Shown piece after piece: positions 53,693 to 60,870 of a stretch of DNA of 64,000 nt. The notes beneath the pieces were generated by a model that had not been told where the DNA came from, searched no databases, and saw nothing but the letters and a program-made list of their open reading frames with translations. Origin of the DNA: an uncultured Bacteroidia bacterium (GTDB taxonomy: Bacteria; Bacteroidota; Bacteroidia; Bacteroidales; F082); assembly GCA_902786745.1 (NCBI GenBank), contig CADADR010000008.1, forward strand, positions 154,006-218,005, read 5' to 3'. The stretch's first letter is position 1. The number at the start of each line of letters is the position of its first letter. A program made the translations under genes and the position numbers.

Positions 53693-54310
53693 ATGATACT
53701 CAAACTCTATCCGACGAATCCCAACCCGCGTTACGTCAAGATGATCCTGGAATGCTTGGCCGATGGTGGCACCATCATCTTCCCCACCGACACCTTATAC
53801 GGCTTGGGCGGCTGCATCAACAACCCGCGCACCTTCGAGCGCATCTGCCAGATCAAGGGCATCCGCAAGGAGAAGGCCAACTTCTCGTTCATCTTCCACG
53901 ACCTCAGCATGTTGAGCGAGTTCACCAAACCCATCAACAACGACGTCTTCAAGATGATGAAACGCAACCTGCCGGGAGCCTTCACCTTTATTCTGGAGGC
54001 CAACAACAACATCCCGCGCATCTTCCAGAGCAAGAAGAAGACCATCGGTATCCGCATCCCCGACCAACCCATCATCACCAACATCGTCAGGGAGTTCGGC
54101 GCGCCCATCATGACCACCTCGTTGGCCGACGAGGAAGACGAAATCAACCCCTACCTCACCGATCCCGAGGAGATCCACGACCGCTACAAGGACCTGGTGG
54201 ACATCGTTATCGATGGTGGCGCAGGTGAAAACGAGGAGAGTACCGTTGTGGATTGCACTGACAATGAGATTGTTATCGTTCGTCAAGGCAAGGGATTGTT
54301 GGACGAATAA
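53693..54310 (+). CDS. L-threonylcarbamoyladenylate synthase (Sua5/YrdC/YciO)
   Basis: 205 residues, single YrdC domain: LADGGTIIFPTDTLYGLGGCINN, KGIRKEKANFSFIFHDLSML, NLPGAFTFILEANN, TIGIRIPDQPIITNIVREFGAPIMTTSLAD. It makes the threonylcarbamoyl-AMP used for t6A37 of tRNA. YciO-type paralogues look alike, so TsaC activity is probable but not certain. The start is at 53693; a longer frame crosses the promoter. Confidence 0.88.
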   Translation: MILKLYPTNPNPRYVKMILECLADGGTIIFPTDTLYGLGGCINNPRTFERICQIKGIRKEKANFSFIFHDLSMLSEFTKPINNDVFKMMKRNLPGAFTFILEANNNIPRIFQSKKKTIGIRIPDQPIITNIVREFGAPIMTTSLADEEDEINPYLTDPEEIHDRYKDLVDIVIDGGAGENEESTVVDCTDNEIVIVRQGKGLLDE

Positions 54311-54351
54311 AAAAAATCGGCTGAAAAAGTCGTTGATAACGAAAAAAGTAG

Positions 54352-54359
54352 TACTTTTG
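54352..54359 (+). promoter_or_regulatory. -7 box of tRNA-Lys
   Basis: TACTTTTG, 17 bases before the tRNA. Confidence 0.7.
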
Positions 54360-54376
54360 CAGCCGCAAAAAAGGAT

Positions 54377-54449
54377 GACTCGGTAGCTCAGCAGGTAGAG
54401 CACAACACTTTTAATGTTGGGGTCCTGGGTTCGAGCCCCAGCCGGGTCA
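54377..54449 (+). tRNA. tRNA-Lys (anticodon TTT)
   Basis: 73 nt. Acceptor GACTCGG pairs with CCGGGTC, D-arm GCTCAGCAGGTAGAGC, anticodon stem CAACA/TGTTG around CTTTTAA, T-arm CTGGGTTCGAGCCCCAG. CCA is not encoded. It lies at the left border of the accessory island. Confidence 0.97.
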
Positions 54450-54463
54450 CGAAATTTCAAAAT

Positions 54464-54498
54464 AGACCTAATTGATTTCCAATCAGTTAGGTCTTTTT
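54464..54498 (+). terminator. Terminator after tRNA-Lys
   Basis: A 13-bp stem AGACCTAATTGAT (54464-54476) with ATCAGTTAGGTCT (54482-54494, one G-T pair), then TTTT. The next 200 bases hold no gene that I can support. Confidence 0.88.
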
Positions 54499-54713
54499 CA
54501 TACCCCAAAAACGGCCTGCCGTGTCAACCGCGTGTCAACGGATTTTCCGAAGCATATATATTCGTGGATATTTTGTCCGAAAATGAGCGCTGGAGTAACC
54601 CAGACATCCCACCCCTCCAAAAATCCCCGTTGACACGCCTCAACCTCTTTTTCCATCATCATATCTATCCACAATTGCTCACCTTCCCTACCCCTTTTCC
54701 TCACGAAAACATG

Positions 54714-54750
54714 TTGAGGAAAATGAGGAACTTGAGGAAAGTGAGGAAAA
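54714..54750 (+). repeat. Four 9-bp TGAGGAA iterons
   Basis: TTGAGGAAA, ATGAGGAAC, TTGAGGAAA and GTGAGGAAA in direct order at exact 9-base spacing, with an inverted TTTCCTCA just upstream (about 54697). The same 9-mer array lies inverted at 56664-56697. Confidence 0.75.
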
Positions 54751-54799
54751 TCCCTCCCCTCAAAAACGCACAAAAATTCGCACTTTCAAAGAAAAGTCT

Positions 54800-54807
54800 T
54801 ACTTTTG
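54800..54807 (+). promoter_or_regulatory. -7 box of structured island RNA
   Basis: TACTTTTG. Transcription from here would pass the whole folded RNA before reaching the small coiled-coil gene. Confidence 0.7.
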
Positions 54808-54851
54808 TACCCGTATAAGACATAATAATAGGGCTTTACGCTCGCGTTTCC

Positions 54852-54967
54852 TAACCGACGAAATCTGGTAAATTTCAAAAAGCAGGAACCGAACGATAAA
54901 AGCCTGCGCCAATAGGCGTAGGCTTGTCGATTCTATGCTTTGAAGGTTTACCAGAGCCTGTCGGTTA
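54852..54967 (+). ncRNA. Long rod-like structured RNA (leader or small RNA)
   Basis: Nested helices over 116 nt: TAACCGAC (54852-54859) with GTCGGTTA (54960-54967); TCTGGTAAA (54864-54872) with TTTACCAGA (54947-54955); TTCAAA..GCA (54874-54884) with TGCTTTGAA (54936-54944); and AGCCTGCGCC (54901-54910) with GGCGTAGGCT (54915-54924) around an AATA loop. No T-run follows; a coding frame starts 28 bases later. It does not match a riboswitch class that I recognise. Confidence 0.75.
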
Positions 54968-54995
54968 TAGATTCGTTGAAGTCTGCGCCTTCTTT

Positions 54996-55271
54996 ATGCC
55001 CCAAACCCAACAGCCCATGGACGACAAACTCATCATACAACGCCTGAAAGAACTGAAGGCACAAATCGCCGACCTCGACAAACGCATGGCCGCCATCGAC
55101 AAACAGCTCGACGGCGACCCCTCCGAAGAAACCGTGACAAGCTGCATCCAGGAAGTCGCCAAGATCCTCGATGAGCGCGAGCCTATCCTCAACGAAGCCC
55201 GCCAATGGCTCATGCTCCTCAACAAAAGAGCCCCGGACATCGTCACCGATGCCGAGGCCCTTTCCAACTGA
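54996..55271 (+). CDS. Small coiled-coil protein of the tRNA-Lys island
   Basis: 91 residues from the ATG at 54996 (MPQTQQPMDDKLIIQRL) or 84 from the ATG at 55017 (MDDKLIIQRLKELKAQIADLDKRMAAIDKQLDG...). The first half is a clear heptad coiled coil. I do not recognise the family. It is the only + strand gene of the island and directly follows the structured RNA. Confidence 0.65.
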   Translation: MPQTQQPMDDKLIIQRLKELKAQIADLDKRMAAIDKQLDGDPSEETVTSCIQEVAKILDEREPILNEARQWLMLLNKRAPDIVTDAEALSN

Positions 55272-55292
55272 TTCCCGTGGGCGCTTCCGCGG

Positions 55293-57050
55293 TCATGAAG
55301 GTTTCACATACTGCCCACTGGCCGGATGCTCCAGCATCCCCGACCTGCACAGCTCCGCAATGTAACGCTCCGCCGTCTTCTCATTGATGCCCATGTCGGC
55401 AGCCGTCTGAAGGTAGCCCGAGCGGCTGAACGCATCGGGCAAGGCGGCAAGGAAAGTCTGCATATAACTCTCCGTGCGTTGCCTACGGTCCTGCCTGAAA
55501 CGCCGCTCAGTCCTGCGCGGCAAGGCCTGAAACACCCTCACCGTATGCTGCAGCAGCACCTTCACCATCGCCAAGGCTGTGTCGAAATCAGCGTCCGTGC
55601 AGACCAGCAAAGCCTCCTTCCCGTCTTCAAGAGCCAACGGAAAAGCACCGTCATCCATCTGGCGGAGCACCGTCAGGATCATCGCGAAGCGAAAGAGTAT
55701 CAACCCCAGTCGGCGCACCGAGGCGATGATGTCGTTGCCGAAGAGCGCGGCATACTCTGCCTGTGTCTTCGAAAAGAAAGCGTTGAACCTCCGCTGTTGC
55801 TCCTGCTGTAGGGTGAAGCGGATAGGCTGCGCACCCAGCAGCTTGTGGAACTGGTAGAAGTCCCTGCCTATCTCCTTGAAAAGCTCGTCGGCAGTGGGCC
55901 CCTCCGAGGCGTCAAACATGTCGTGCCAGACGATTTCCGTCGGCATCACGTAGAAGATGAAGCGACTGAAAAGCCCGTTCTCCGCCGAAGGGATCAGGTT
56001 GAAAACCTGCTCCGGCGTGCCCGACAGGATGGCCGAGAACTTCGGCTTCGTGATTTCCACATACTCGCGATCCTTCTTCCGAAGGTACGAAATCATCTCA
56101 TGGTGAAACGCCTTCCTGAAGCCGTCCGAATAGTTCCCAAGGTCGGAGTTGAAGGCATTGGCCAACGTGTCGCCCTCGGTCTCAAAAAGCAGCCCCACGC
56201 CGTTGTTCTGCGACAGGGTCTGATACACCACCGTCGCCGTGCTGTTGGCCGGGATGAACAGCGTCAGAAACGGCGGCTCCTCAGGCTCGGAAGCCTCGCC
56301 CTTCTTCTTGTTCATGACATACTGCAACTGCTCCTGCTTGTACCGCTCCATCGACTTTCGGTACTGCTCCCTCAACTCCCGATGCAGCGGCGCGGCCAAG
56401 TGTCGGCACAGCGACAACCGCCCTTTGCCTGCCGAGGCACTGGCGGTGACGTAGAGGAAGAGGTTTGAAAACACCTCCCTTCTGTCATACACGCCGTACA
56501 CATTCGGCAGACAGGCCGAAAACACCGTGAGCGAGCCGAGGATGAGCAGGTCGGCATCCACCGGCGACACGGCATCGGCCACGATGCGCTTCAGGATATC
56601 GGGCAGCTGGCCGCCCACAGTCTGCGAGAAGGTGTCCGTCTTGACCGATTTTGACCGCCCCGTTTCCTCATTTTCCTCATCTTCCTCAACTTCCTCACAT
56701 CGATTTCGTGAGGAAACGGAGACAACAACGCCGTGCGTTTTGGCGATGTGGAACAGCGTGGCGATGCTGATTTCTCGGCTCCCGTCACGCAGGCACACCG
56801 TGTATTGTCGGTCGGCTTCGGCCATGTCATAACCCGGATAGAAACGGCTGAGGCGATGGAAGAGCGACCGCCCTTCCTCGCCCAGCTCCGACACCAAGGC
56901 GAAGCCGATGGCCAGCCAGTCGGAATAGGCAGCCGTGATGTCGATGCCCGAGGCTTCAACGGCACACACCAAAGCTTCAACATCCGTGTGCCTGGCCGAC
57001 GAAGCCACGGTGGTATTCCATTCATCGGGATTGAAGACGGCTTTCTTCAT
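55293..57050 (-). CDS. DUF3987 P-loop protein (helicase/primase-like)
   Basis: 585 residues. The N-terminus carries a primase-C-like segment (VEASGIDITAAYSDWLAIGFALVSELGEEGRSLFHRLSRFYPGYD), then an acidic linker (CEEVEEDEENEETG) encoded by the 9-bp repeat array. The DUF3987 ATPase follows: P-loop-like VTASASAGKGRLSLC, Walker-B-like LLFETEGDTLANAFN, ILSGTPEQVFNLI, NGLFSRFIFYVMP. It ends with a winged-helix (MGINEKTAERYIAELCRSGML). This architecture occurs in Bacteroidota mobile elements as an initiation or helicase protein. It overlaps the VirE-N gene by 4 bases. Confidence 0.85.
   Translation of the reverse strand: MKKAVFNPDEWNTTVASSARHTDVEALVCAVEASGIDITAAYSDWLAIGFALVSELGEEGRSLFHRLSRFYPGYDMAEADRQYTVCLRDGSREISIATLFHIAKTHGVVVSVSSRNRCEEVEEDEENEETGRSKSVKTDTFSQTVGGQLPDILKRIVADAVSPVDADLLILGSLTVFSACLPNVYGVYDRREVFSNLFLYVTASASAGKGRLSLCRHLAAPLHRELREQYRKSMERYKQEQLQYVMNKKKGEASEPEEPPFLTLFIPANSTATVVYQTLSQNNGVGLLFETEGDTLANAFNSDLGNYSDGFRKAFHHEMISYLRKKDREYVEITKPKFSAILSGTPEQVFNLIPSAENGLFSRFIFYVMPTEIVWHDMFDASEGPTADELFKEIGRDFYQFHKLLGAQPIRFTLQQEQQRRFNAFFSKTQAEYAALFGNDIIASVRRLGLILFRFAMILTVLRQMDDGAFPLALEDGKEALLVCTDADFDTALAMVKVLLQHTVRVFQALPRRTERRFRQDRRQRTESYMQTFLAALPDAFSRSGYLQTAADMGINEKTAERYIAELCRSGMLEHPASGQYVKPS
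56662..56697 (-). repeat. In-gene array of TGAGGAA 9-mers
   Basis: On the minus strand: TGAGGAAGT, TGAGGAAGA, TGAGGAAAA, TGAGGAAAC, 9-base period, encoding the EEVEEDEENEE linker. A further GTGAGGAAAC on the + strand lies at 56708-56717. Confidence 0.72.
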
Positions 57051-57709
57051 AGCAGCGAGGGATTGAGGTAGGCTTCCGAGTCGTGCGGCAGGTAACAGGC
57101 GCGGGAGAGGTTACGGCAGTGACGGTCAACCTCCATGCCGTAGTGGTTGAAAATGTAGTTGTAGAGGCTAGCAAAGAACCGCACCTGGTATTCCCCGAAC
57201 GACTCCCCGTCGTTGCCATATCGATAGAAGGAGTCTGTGAACGAGATCACCCACTTCAACCCGTCACCCGAGGGACTGCGGAACAGCAGCAGCGTCTCGA
57301 AATAAGGATCCTGCTTCAGCTGCTCAAACACGGCCTCCACATCCTTCAGGTGGTCGAAGTCAAGACAGAGATAGCCCGAGTGCTGGATGATGGCCTTGTC
57401 GATGCGCACCGTGAAGATGCCGGAGAAGGTGCAGTAGTCGAACTTGTCCGACTTGTACTGTCGGCGGTACCGCTCGTCCTTGATCGAGCGGTACTCACGG
57501 GTGCGGTCTTTGGCGTAGTCACTGATGATGTAGTTGAACACATCGATCAGGTTCACCACCTGGTAAGGGTATTTGTTCGTGATGGGTCGCCTGAAGATGC
57601 TGAAGCCGGGCAGTCTCTTCAGGTCGCATTGCGCCGAAGGCTTCACGGCGTAGTTGTCGGGTGTGCCCCAGAAATACATCGCCGGGGCGTTGCTTTTGTC
57701 TGTGTTCAT
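57047..57709 (-). CDS. VirE N-terminal / BT4734-family primase-like protein
   Basis: 220 residues. FSGIFTVRIDKAIIQHSGYLCLDFDHLKDVEAVFEQLKQDPYFETLLLFRSPSGDGLKWVI is the VirE-N/BT4734 signature (CLDFDHL acidic site, SPSGDGLK loop), related to archaeo-eukaryotic primase-like folds. It ends ACYLPHDSEAYLNP. The start MNTDKSNAP at 57709 overlaps the upstream HTH stop (ATGA). It is usually next to DUF3987, as here; together they probably form a replication-initiation pair. Confidence 0.85.
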   Translation of the reverse strand: MNTDKSNAPAMYFWGTPDNYAVKPSAQCDLKRLPGFSIFRRPITNKYPYQVVNLIDVFNYIISDYAKDRTREYRSIKDERYRRQYKSDKFDYCTFSGIFTVRIDKAIIQHSGYLCLDFDHLKDVEAVFEQLKQDPYFETLLLFRSPSGDGLKWVISFTDSFYRYGNDGESFGEYQVRFFASLYNYIFNHYGMEVDRHCRNLSRACYLPHDSEAYLNPSLL

Positions 57710-57990
57710 GGCTTGTAGGTTTGGTAATGGTTGTAGAGGAAGCGCTCGATGTCCTGGCGCAGGAAATAGGTCTTGTTTTTGATGCGGCTGCATTTCAGCC
57801 CACCCTCCGAACACCACTCCTTCAGGGTGTTCTTGGTCAAGTGCAGCATCAGCAGCAGGTCCGACAACTCTATCCAGTCGAACAGCACGGGATATTCCTT
57901 CATGCCCGCGGACGGCTCGTCCGCCCTCTCTAGGTTCGCAGACGGCTCGCCTGCTCTCACCCTCTTATTCTCATCATTCATCATCGTCAA
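57706..57990 (-). CDS. HTH (MerR/excisionase-type) protein
   Basis: 94 residues. After a charged, disordered N-terminus (RAGEPSANLERADEPSAG) comes a winged HTH: LFDWIELSDLLLMLHLTKNTLKEWCSEGGLKCSRIKNKTYFLRQDIERFL. This form is common in Bacteroidota integrative elements as excisionase or regulator. It overlaps the genes on both sides. Confidence 0.8.
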   Translation of the reverse strand: MTMMNDENKRVRAGEPSANLERADEPSAGMKEYPVLFDWIELSDLLLMLHLTKNTLKEWCSEGGLKCSRIKNKTYFLRQDIERFLYNHYQTYKP

Positions 57991-58354
57991 AATCTCCTCT
58001 CAAAAACTTTTCTCGTTTTTCGCGCATAGCAGCATCGTGGATAGCATTTCGCTCATCGACTGTCAAATGGCGACTTGAAGCTAGCCAAGCGTCAATTTCG
58101 GACTTTTTGAACCTAACGCGACGCGTTTCATCATCTTTGTAATATGGGATAATACCCAGTCGTTTCCAGCGGCGCACGGTTTGTTGTGAGGGATGATCGG
58201 GATGGTAGGCGCAAAGCTCCTCAATGTTCATATAGGAGTCTTTGTTCGTCTCATTCCCCTTGATTTCTTTGCAGATGGATTTGATCTCTGCGAGGTCGTC
58301 GAGAATGTCGCCAACGGCCTTTGGAAGTTGGTCGAATGTGATGGTGTCTAACAT
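57974..58354 (-). CDS. Helix-turn-helix excisionase-like protein
   Basis: 126 residues: a coiled N-terminus (PKAVGDILDDLAEIKSICKEI), then YMNIEELCAYHPDHPSQQTVRRWKRLGIIPYYKDDETRRVRFKKSEIDAWLA, a MerR-like HTH_17 domain, and a charged tail ending RGDFDDDE. It is the second HTH of the island and the 3' end overlaps the first by 17 bases. Confidence 0.82.
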   Translation of the reverse strand: MLDTITFDQLPKAVGDILDDLAEIKSICKEIKGNETNKDSYMNIEELCAYHPDHPSQQTVRRWKRLGIIPYYKDDETRRVRFKKSEIDAWLASSRHLTVDERNAIHDAAMREKREKFLRGDFDDDE

Positions 58355-58480
58355 GATACTTTTGTTTTAGCGCGGGCCATCCTTACGGTACCTATAAAGA
58401 AAATGCCCACGTCGGTTAAATCGTGAGCAAAGATGAGGCCTTGTGTCGGGCTATGAATTATACTACAATTGTATGTATAA

Positions 58481-59002
58481 TCAAAAACTGTCGAAATCGA
58501 TGCGTTGTTGCCACTCACGAGCCTCAGCCCGCTTGCCAGTGTTCAGCCCGTCCCCCTTCTCATAATACGCCTGGGCAAGCTCATGCAGCCTCTCAAACAC
58601 ATCCATGAAGTTACCCGTCCGTTTGGCCGACGAAAGCAGGTTCCTCATGTTGCGGATTTCCGTGTTGAAATACAGCCCCAAGTCACAAACAAAATCCTCC
58701 GAGTTGGAAGCGATTCTGCCGTCAGCAGTCTCAAAGATATGCAAGTCATAAATGATGCGGAACAGCTTCACAAAAGCCGTGGTCTTTTGTTTAGAGATCC
58801 TGTATCGGCTATGGAGTTCAGCAGCCTCCTCTCGTTCCTCGGCCTCCTCGATGGCCATCCTCAGCGTCTGCGTCCAGTCGCCATGTTCCTCCGCCACGGT
58901 AGCCATCACCGCCTTCAGCACGACAATGCAGTCCTGCTTCGGCAGCCGCTCCGCCTGCTCAATCAAATGCCGTATCTTCACACTATCCTTGGTTTCAGTC
59001 AT
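58481..59002 (-). CDS. Island protein of unknown function (RteC-like tail)
   Basis: 173 residues from MTETKDSVKIRHLIEQAERL. It is mainly helical. The C-terminal half (KQKTTAFVKLFRIIYDLHIFETADGRIASNSEDFVCDLGLYFNTEIRNMRNLLSSAKR) loosely resembles the end of RteC-type regulators of Bacteroides conjugative transposons; that link is weak. A longer frame to 59098 enters repeats shared with another locus and is less likely. Confidence 0.6.
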   Translation of the reverse strand: MTETKDSVKIRHLIEQAERLPKQDCIVVLKAVMATVAEEHGDWTQTLRMAIEEAEEREEAAELHSRYRISKQKTTAFVKLFRIIYDLHIFETADGRIASNSEDFVCDLGLYFNTEIRNMRNLLSSAKRTGNFMDVFERLHELAQAYYEKGDGLNTGKRAEAREWQQRIDFDSF

Positions 59003-59039
59003 TGTCCTATTGGTCATATCTGTCCTATATGTCCCATTG

Positions 59040-59139
59040 TCGTAAGTACGATAGCACGTTAGCACGCATAACGAAACCAAACGACTATAAACTCTCAACT
59101 TTCCACAACTCTAAACTCTAAACACTAAACTCTAAACTA
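59040..59139 (-). repeat. Duplicated 3' region of T9SS cargo gene 1
   Basis: On the minus strand, a TTTAGAG tract after the stop, then GTGGAAAGTTGAGAGTT and CGTGCTATCGTACTTACGA-type sequence. The same order follows cargo gene 2 (60730-60856). Confidence 0.7.
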
Positions 59140-59153
59140 CCCCAGCCGGGGGA

Positions 59154-60626
59154 TTACTCCTTAATCCATTTCCCCGTCTCCACCAAGGTCCCTGAGCCTG
59201 TCGAAGGGCCGCCACCAGAAGCATACACCTTCCAAACATAAGTCCCATCACTCCAATCCGTCGTATTGATGGCCGTGACATTTCCCGTTATCTCCTGCCT
59301 ATAAACCATCCTCCCATTCACATCATACACCTCCACCCAAGCATCCAGTAAAGCCGTCCTGATATTCAGCACATCCTTCCCCGGATTAGGATAAGCCATC
59401 GCAACGGCAAAACCATGCGAATGCGCTTCCTCAACATCCAACAAATCGGAAATGGTAACTTTGTAAACAATAGCCTTGAATTCTCCTATCTCATTATTAA
59501 AAGTGTTACATGACACAAGGCAGCCCCCATCAGGGAAAGCCATCACGGTAATGGGCAATTGCGTCAGCTTGGGATGTACAAAATGAATCTCACCCAACTT
59601 GTTCAAATTCTCGTCTAAACAGGCAATGTATGGATTGGTCATCACCTCCATAACCCCTGCCACATACACCCTGTTTTCTGAATCGAAATCCACCGTATGC
59701 TCTCCTCCTCCCATATCCGTATTCGGAGAAATCATCCCCCATGTATAATCCATCTGATTCATGTCCTGATCAAACATGCTCATGATGATGTTCTGGCCAT
59801 CATCGGGATGGATTGGGTCGATATAGCTGGAAATAGAATAAGTTTTACCAATGTTGGGATTGTAATGATAGTCGGTGTAAGAACTACAATAAATGGGTCT
59901 AGAAACGGCATCCACATCATCCACTCGGTTCACGAGATTCAGAGAAGAATCGAATGTATAGCAACCATAAACGCAAAAGGCAGTGGTGTCCGTGCGCCAC
60001 TTGACAATATGGATTCCCATGGAATCAGAAGTGGGTATGCAGCCATGATAGTTCACCTGTTGAGGATGGCATTTCACTGTGCGTTCAGCCGCCACCTCTC
60101 CGGCAGCGTCGAACCTTACAATGCGGATGCTGTCTTGTACCGTACTGTAAGAGAGGAAGCATCCTCCGTCTTTATTGGCAAGCACATGAACCTCCTTTGA
60201 ATCTACAACGGTCTCGGGGCAATCAAACCCATACCAATCATATTGTTCAAAAACAGGTATCATGTCATCCCCAATGGTCACTTTATGGAAAGTGGCTGTG
60301 TTACCGTCAAGCTGTTTTTCCAGATAATAGACAAGCGTTTGTCCCTCTTCGTTGGTGAACATTTCAAAATCGAGTATGGCTTCATTTCTTGGCCAAAGCA
60401 AAATGGAATCCAGCAACAATCCATCATCATTATACTTTTTGATGGCAATGCCTTGCATTGATGAGGTCATTGCAGTAATCTCGTTGTCGCCCGAATAGTT
60501 CATCAGAACCACCAAATCATCCGACACGATGAACTCTTCCATTTCGTAAACATCTTGGGCCATCAACATCCCGCTTCCCGCCATCAACAGCAGCGCAAAC
60601 ATGGCATAAATTCTCGTTGTTTTCAT
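59154..60626 (-). CDS. T9SS-secreted protein, cargo paralogue 1
   Basis: 490 residues. Signal peptide MKTTRIYAMFALLLMAGSGM ending LMAQ. The body has repeated beta motifs with no catalytic signature. The type A sorting domain is AVAMAYPNPGKDVLNIRTAL, EVYDVNGRMVYRQEI, and a C-terminus ending TLVETGKWIKE. A palindromic repeat inside the sorting domain encodes GGPSTGSG. Start at 60626; the longer frame lacks a signal peptide at its N-terminus. Confidence 0.86.
   Translation of the reverse strand: MKTTRIYAMFALLLMAGSGMLMAQDVYEMEEFIVSDDLVVLMNYSGDNEITAMTSSMQGIAIKKYNDDGLLLDSILLWPRNEAILDFEMFTNEEGQTLVYYLEKQLDGNTATFHKVTIGDDMIPVFEQYDWYGFDCPETVVDSKEVHVLANKDGGCFLSYSTVQDSIRIVRFDAAGEVAAERTVKCHPQQVNYHGCIPTSDSMGIHIVKWRTDTTAFCVYGCYTFDSSLNLVNRVDDVDAVSRPIYCSSYTDYHYNPNIGKTYSISSYIDPIHPDDGQNIIMSMFDQDMNQMDYTWGMISPNTDMGGGEHTVDFDSENRVYVAGVMEVMTNPYIACLDENLNKLGEIHFVHPKLTQLPITVMAFPDGGCLVSCNTFNNEIGEFKAIVYKVTISDLLDVEEAHSHGFAVAMAYPNPGKDVLNIRTALLDAWVEVYDVNGRMVYRQEITGNVTAINTTDWSDGTYVWKVYASGGGPSTGSGTLVETGKWIKE
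59187..59210 (-). repeat. GAGCCTGTCGAA-family repeat in sorting domain of cargo 1
   Basis: A single 24-bp copy, read on the minus strand as GPSTGSGT, six residues before the terminal TGKWIKE. Confidence 0.82.
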
Positions 60627-60660
60627 TATTTTATTGGTTTTTATTAGTCTTATCAGTCTC

Positions 60661-60719
60661 TTCCCCCTCATCCCCCTTTTAAGGGGCCAGGGGGATTTGG
60701 GGTGGCCGTAGGCCGGGGG
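60661..60719. repeat. CCCCCTTTT/AAGGGG and GGCCGTAGGCC palindromes
   Basis: 60671-60697 matches the repeat inside the TPR regulator (45784-45812). GGCCGTAGGCC lies at about 60703-60713. It sits in the 244-base gap between the cargo genes, which otherwise holds only repeats and the upstream region of cargo gene 1. Confidence 0.7.
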
Positions 60720-60729
60720 AGTCCTTCGT

Positions 60730-60856
60730 AAGCACGATAGTACGATAGCACGAAATGCAAAGCATTCAACGAAGTTAATAACGAAACTAATCAACTCCCA
60801 ACCAACAACTCTCAACTTTCCACAACTCTAAACTCTAAACACTCAACTCTAAACTA
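60730..60856 (-). repeat. Duplicated 3' region of T9SS cargo gene 2
   Basis: TTTAGAG tract, GTGGAAAGTTGAGAGTT and a CGTGCTATCGTACTATCGTG-like segment in the same order as after cargo gene 1. Confidence 0.7.
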
Positions 60857-60870
60857 ACCAAGCCGTGGAG

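Noticed and set aside
54498..54818. Coding frames in the gap after tRNA-Lys (for example a Pro/His/Phe-rich frame)
   Set aside because: The peptides come from the TGAGGAA array and low-complexity sequence; no domain and no start context. No integrase remnant could be supported.
59140..59150. 11-base match CCCCAGCCGGG between the tRNA-Lys 3' end and this site, as attL/attR of the island
   Set aside because: The sequence left of 59140 (59040-59139) matches the 3' region of cargo gene 2, so it belongs with the cargo gene and not with the island. The match is probably chance in GC-rich repeat sequence.
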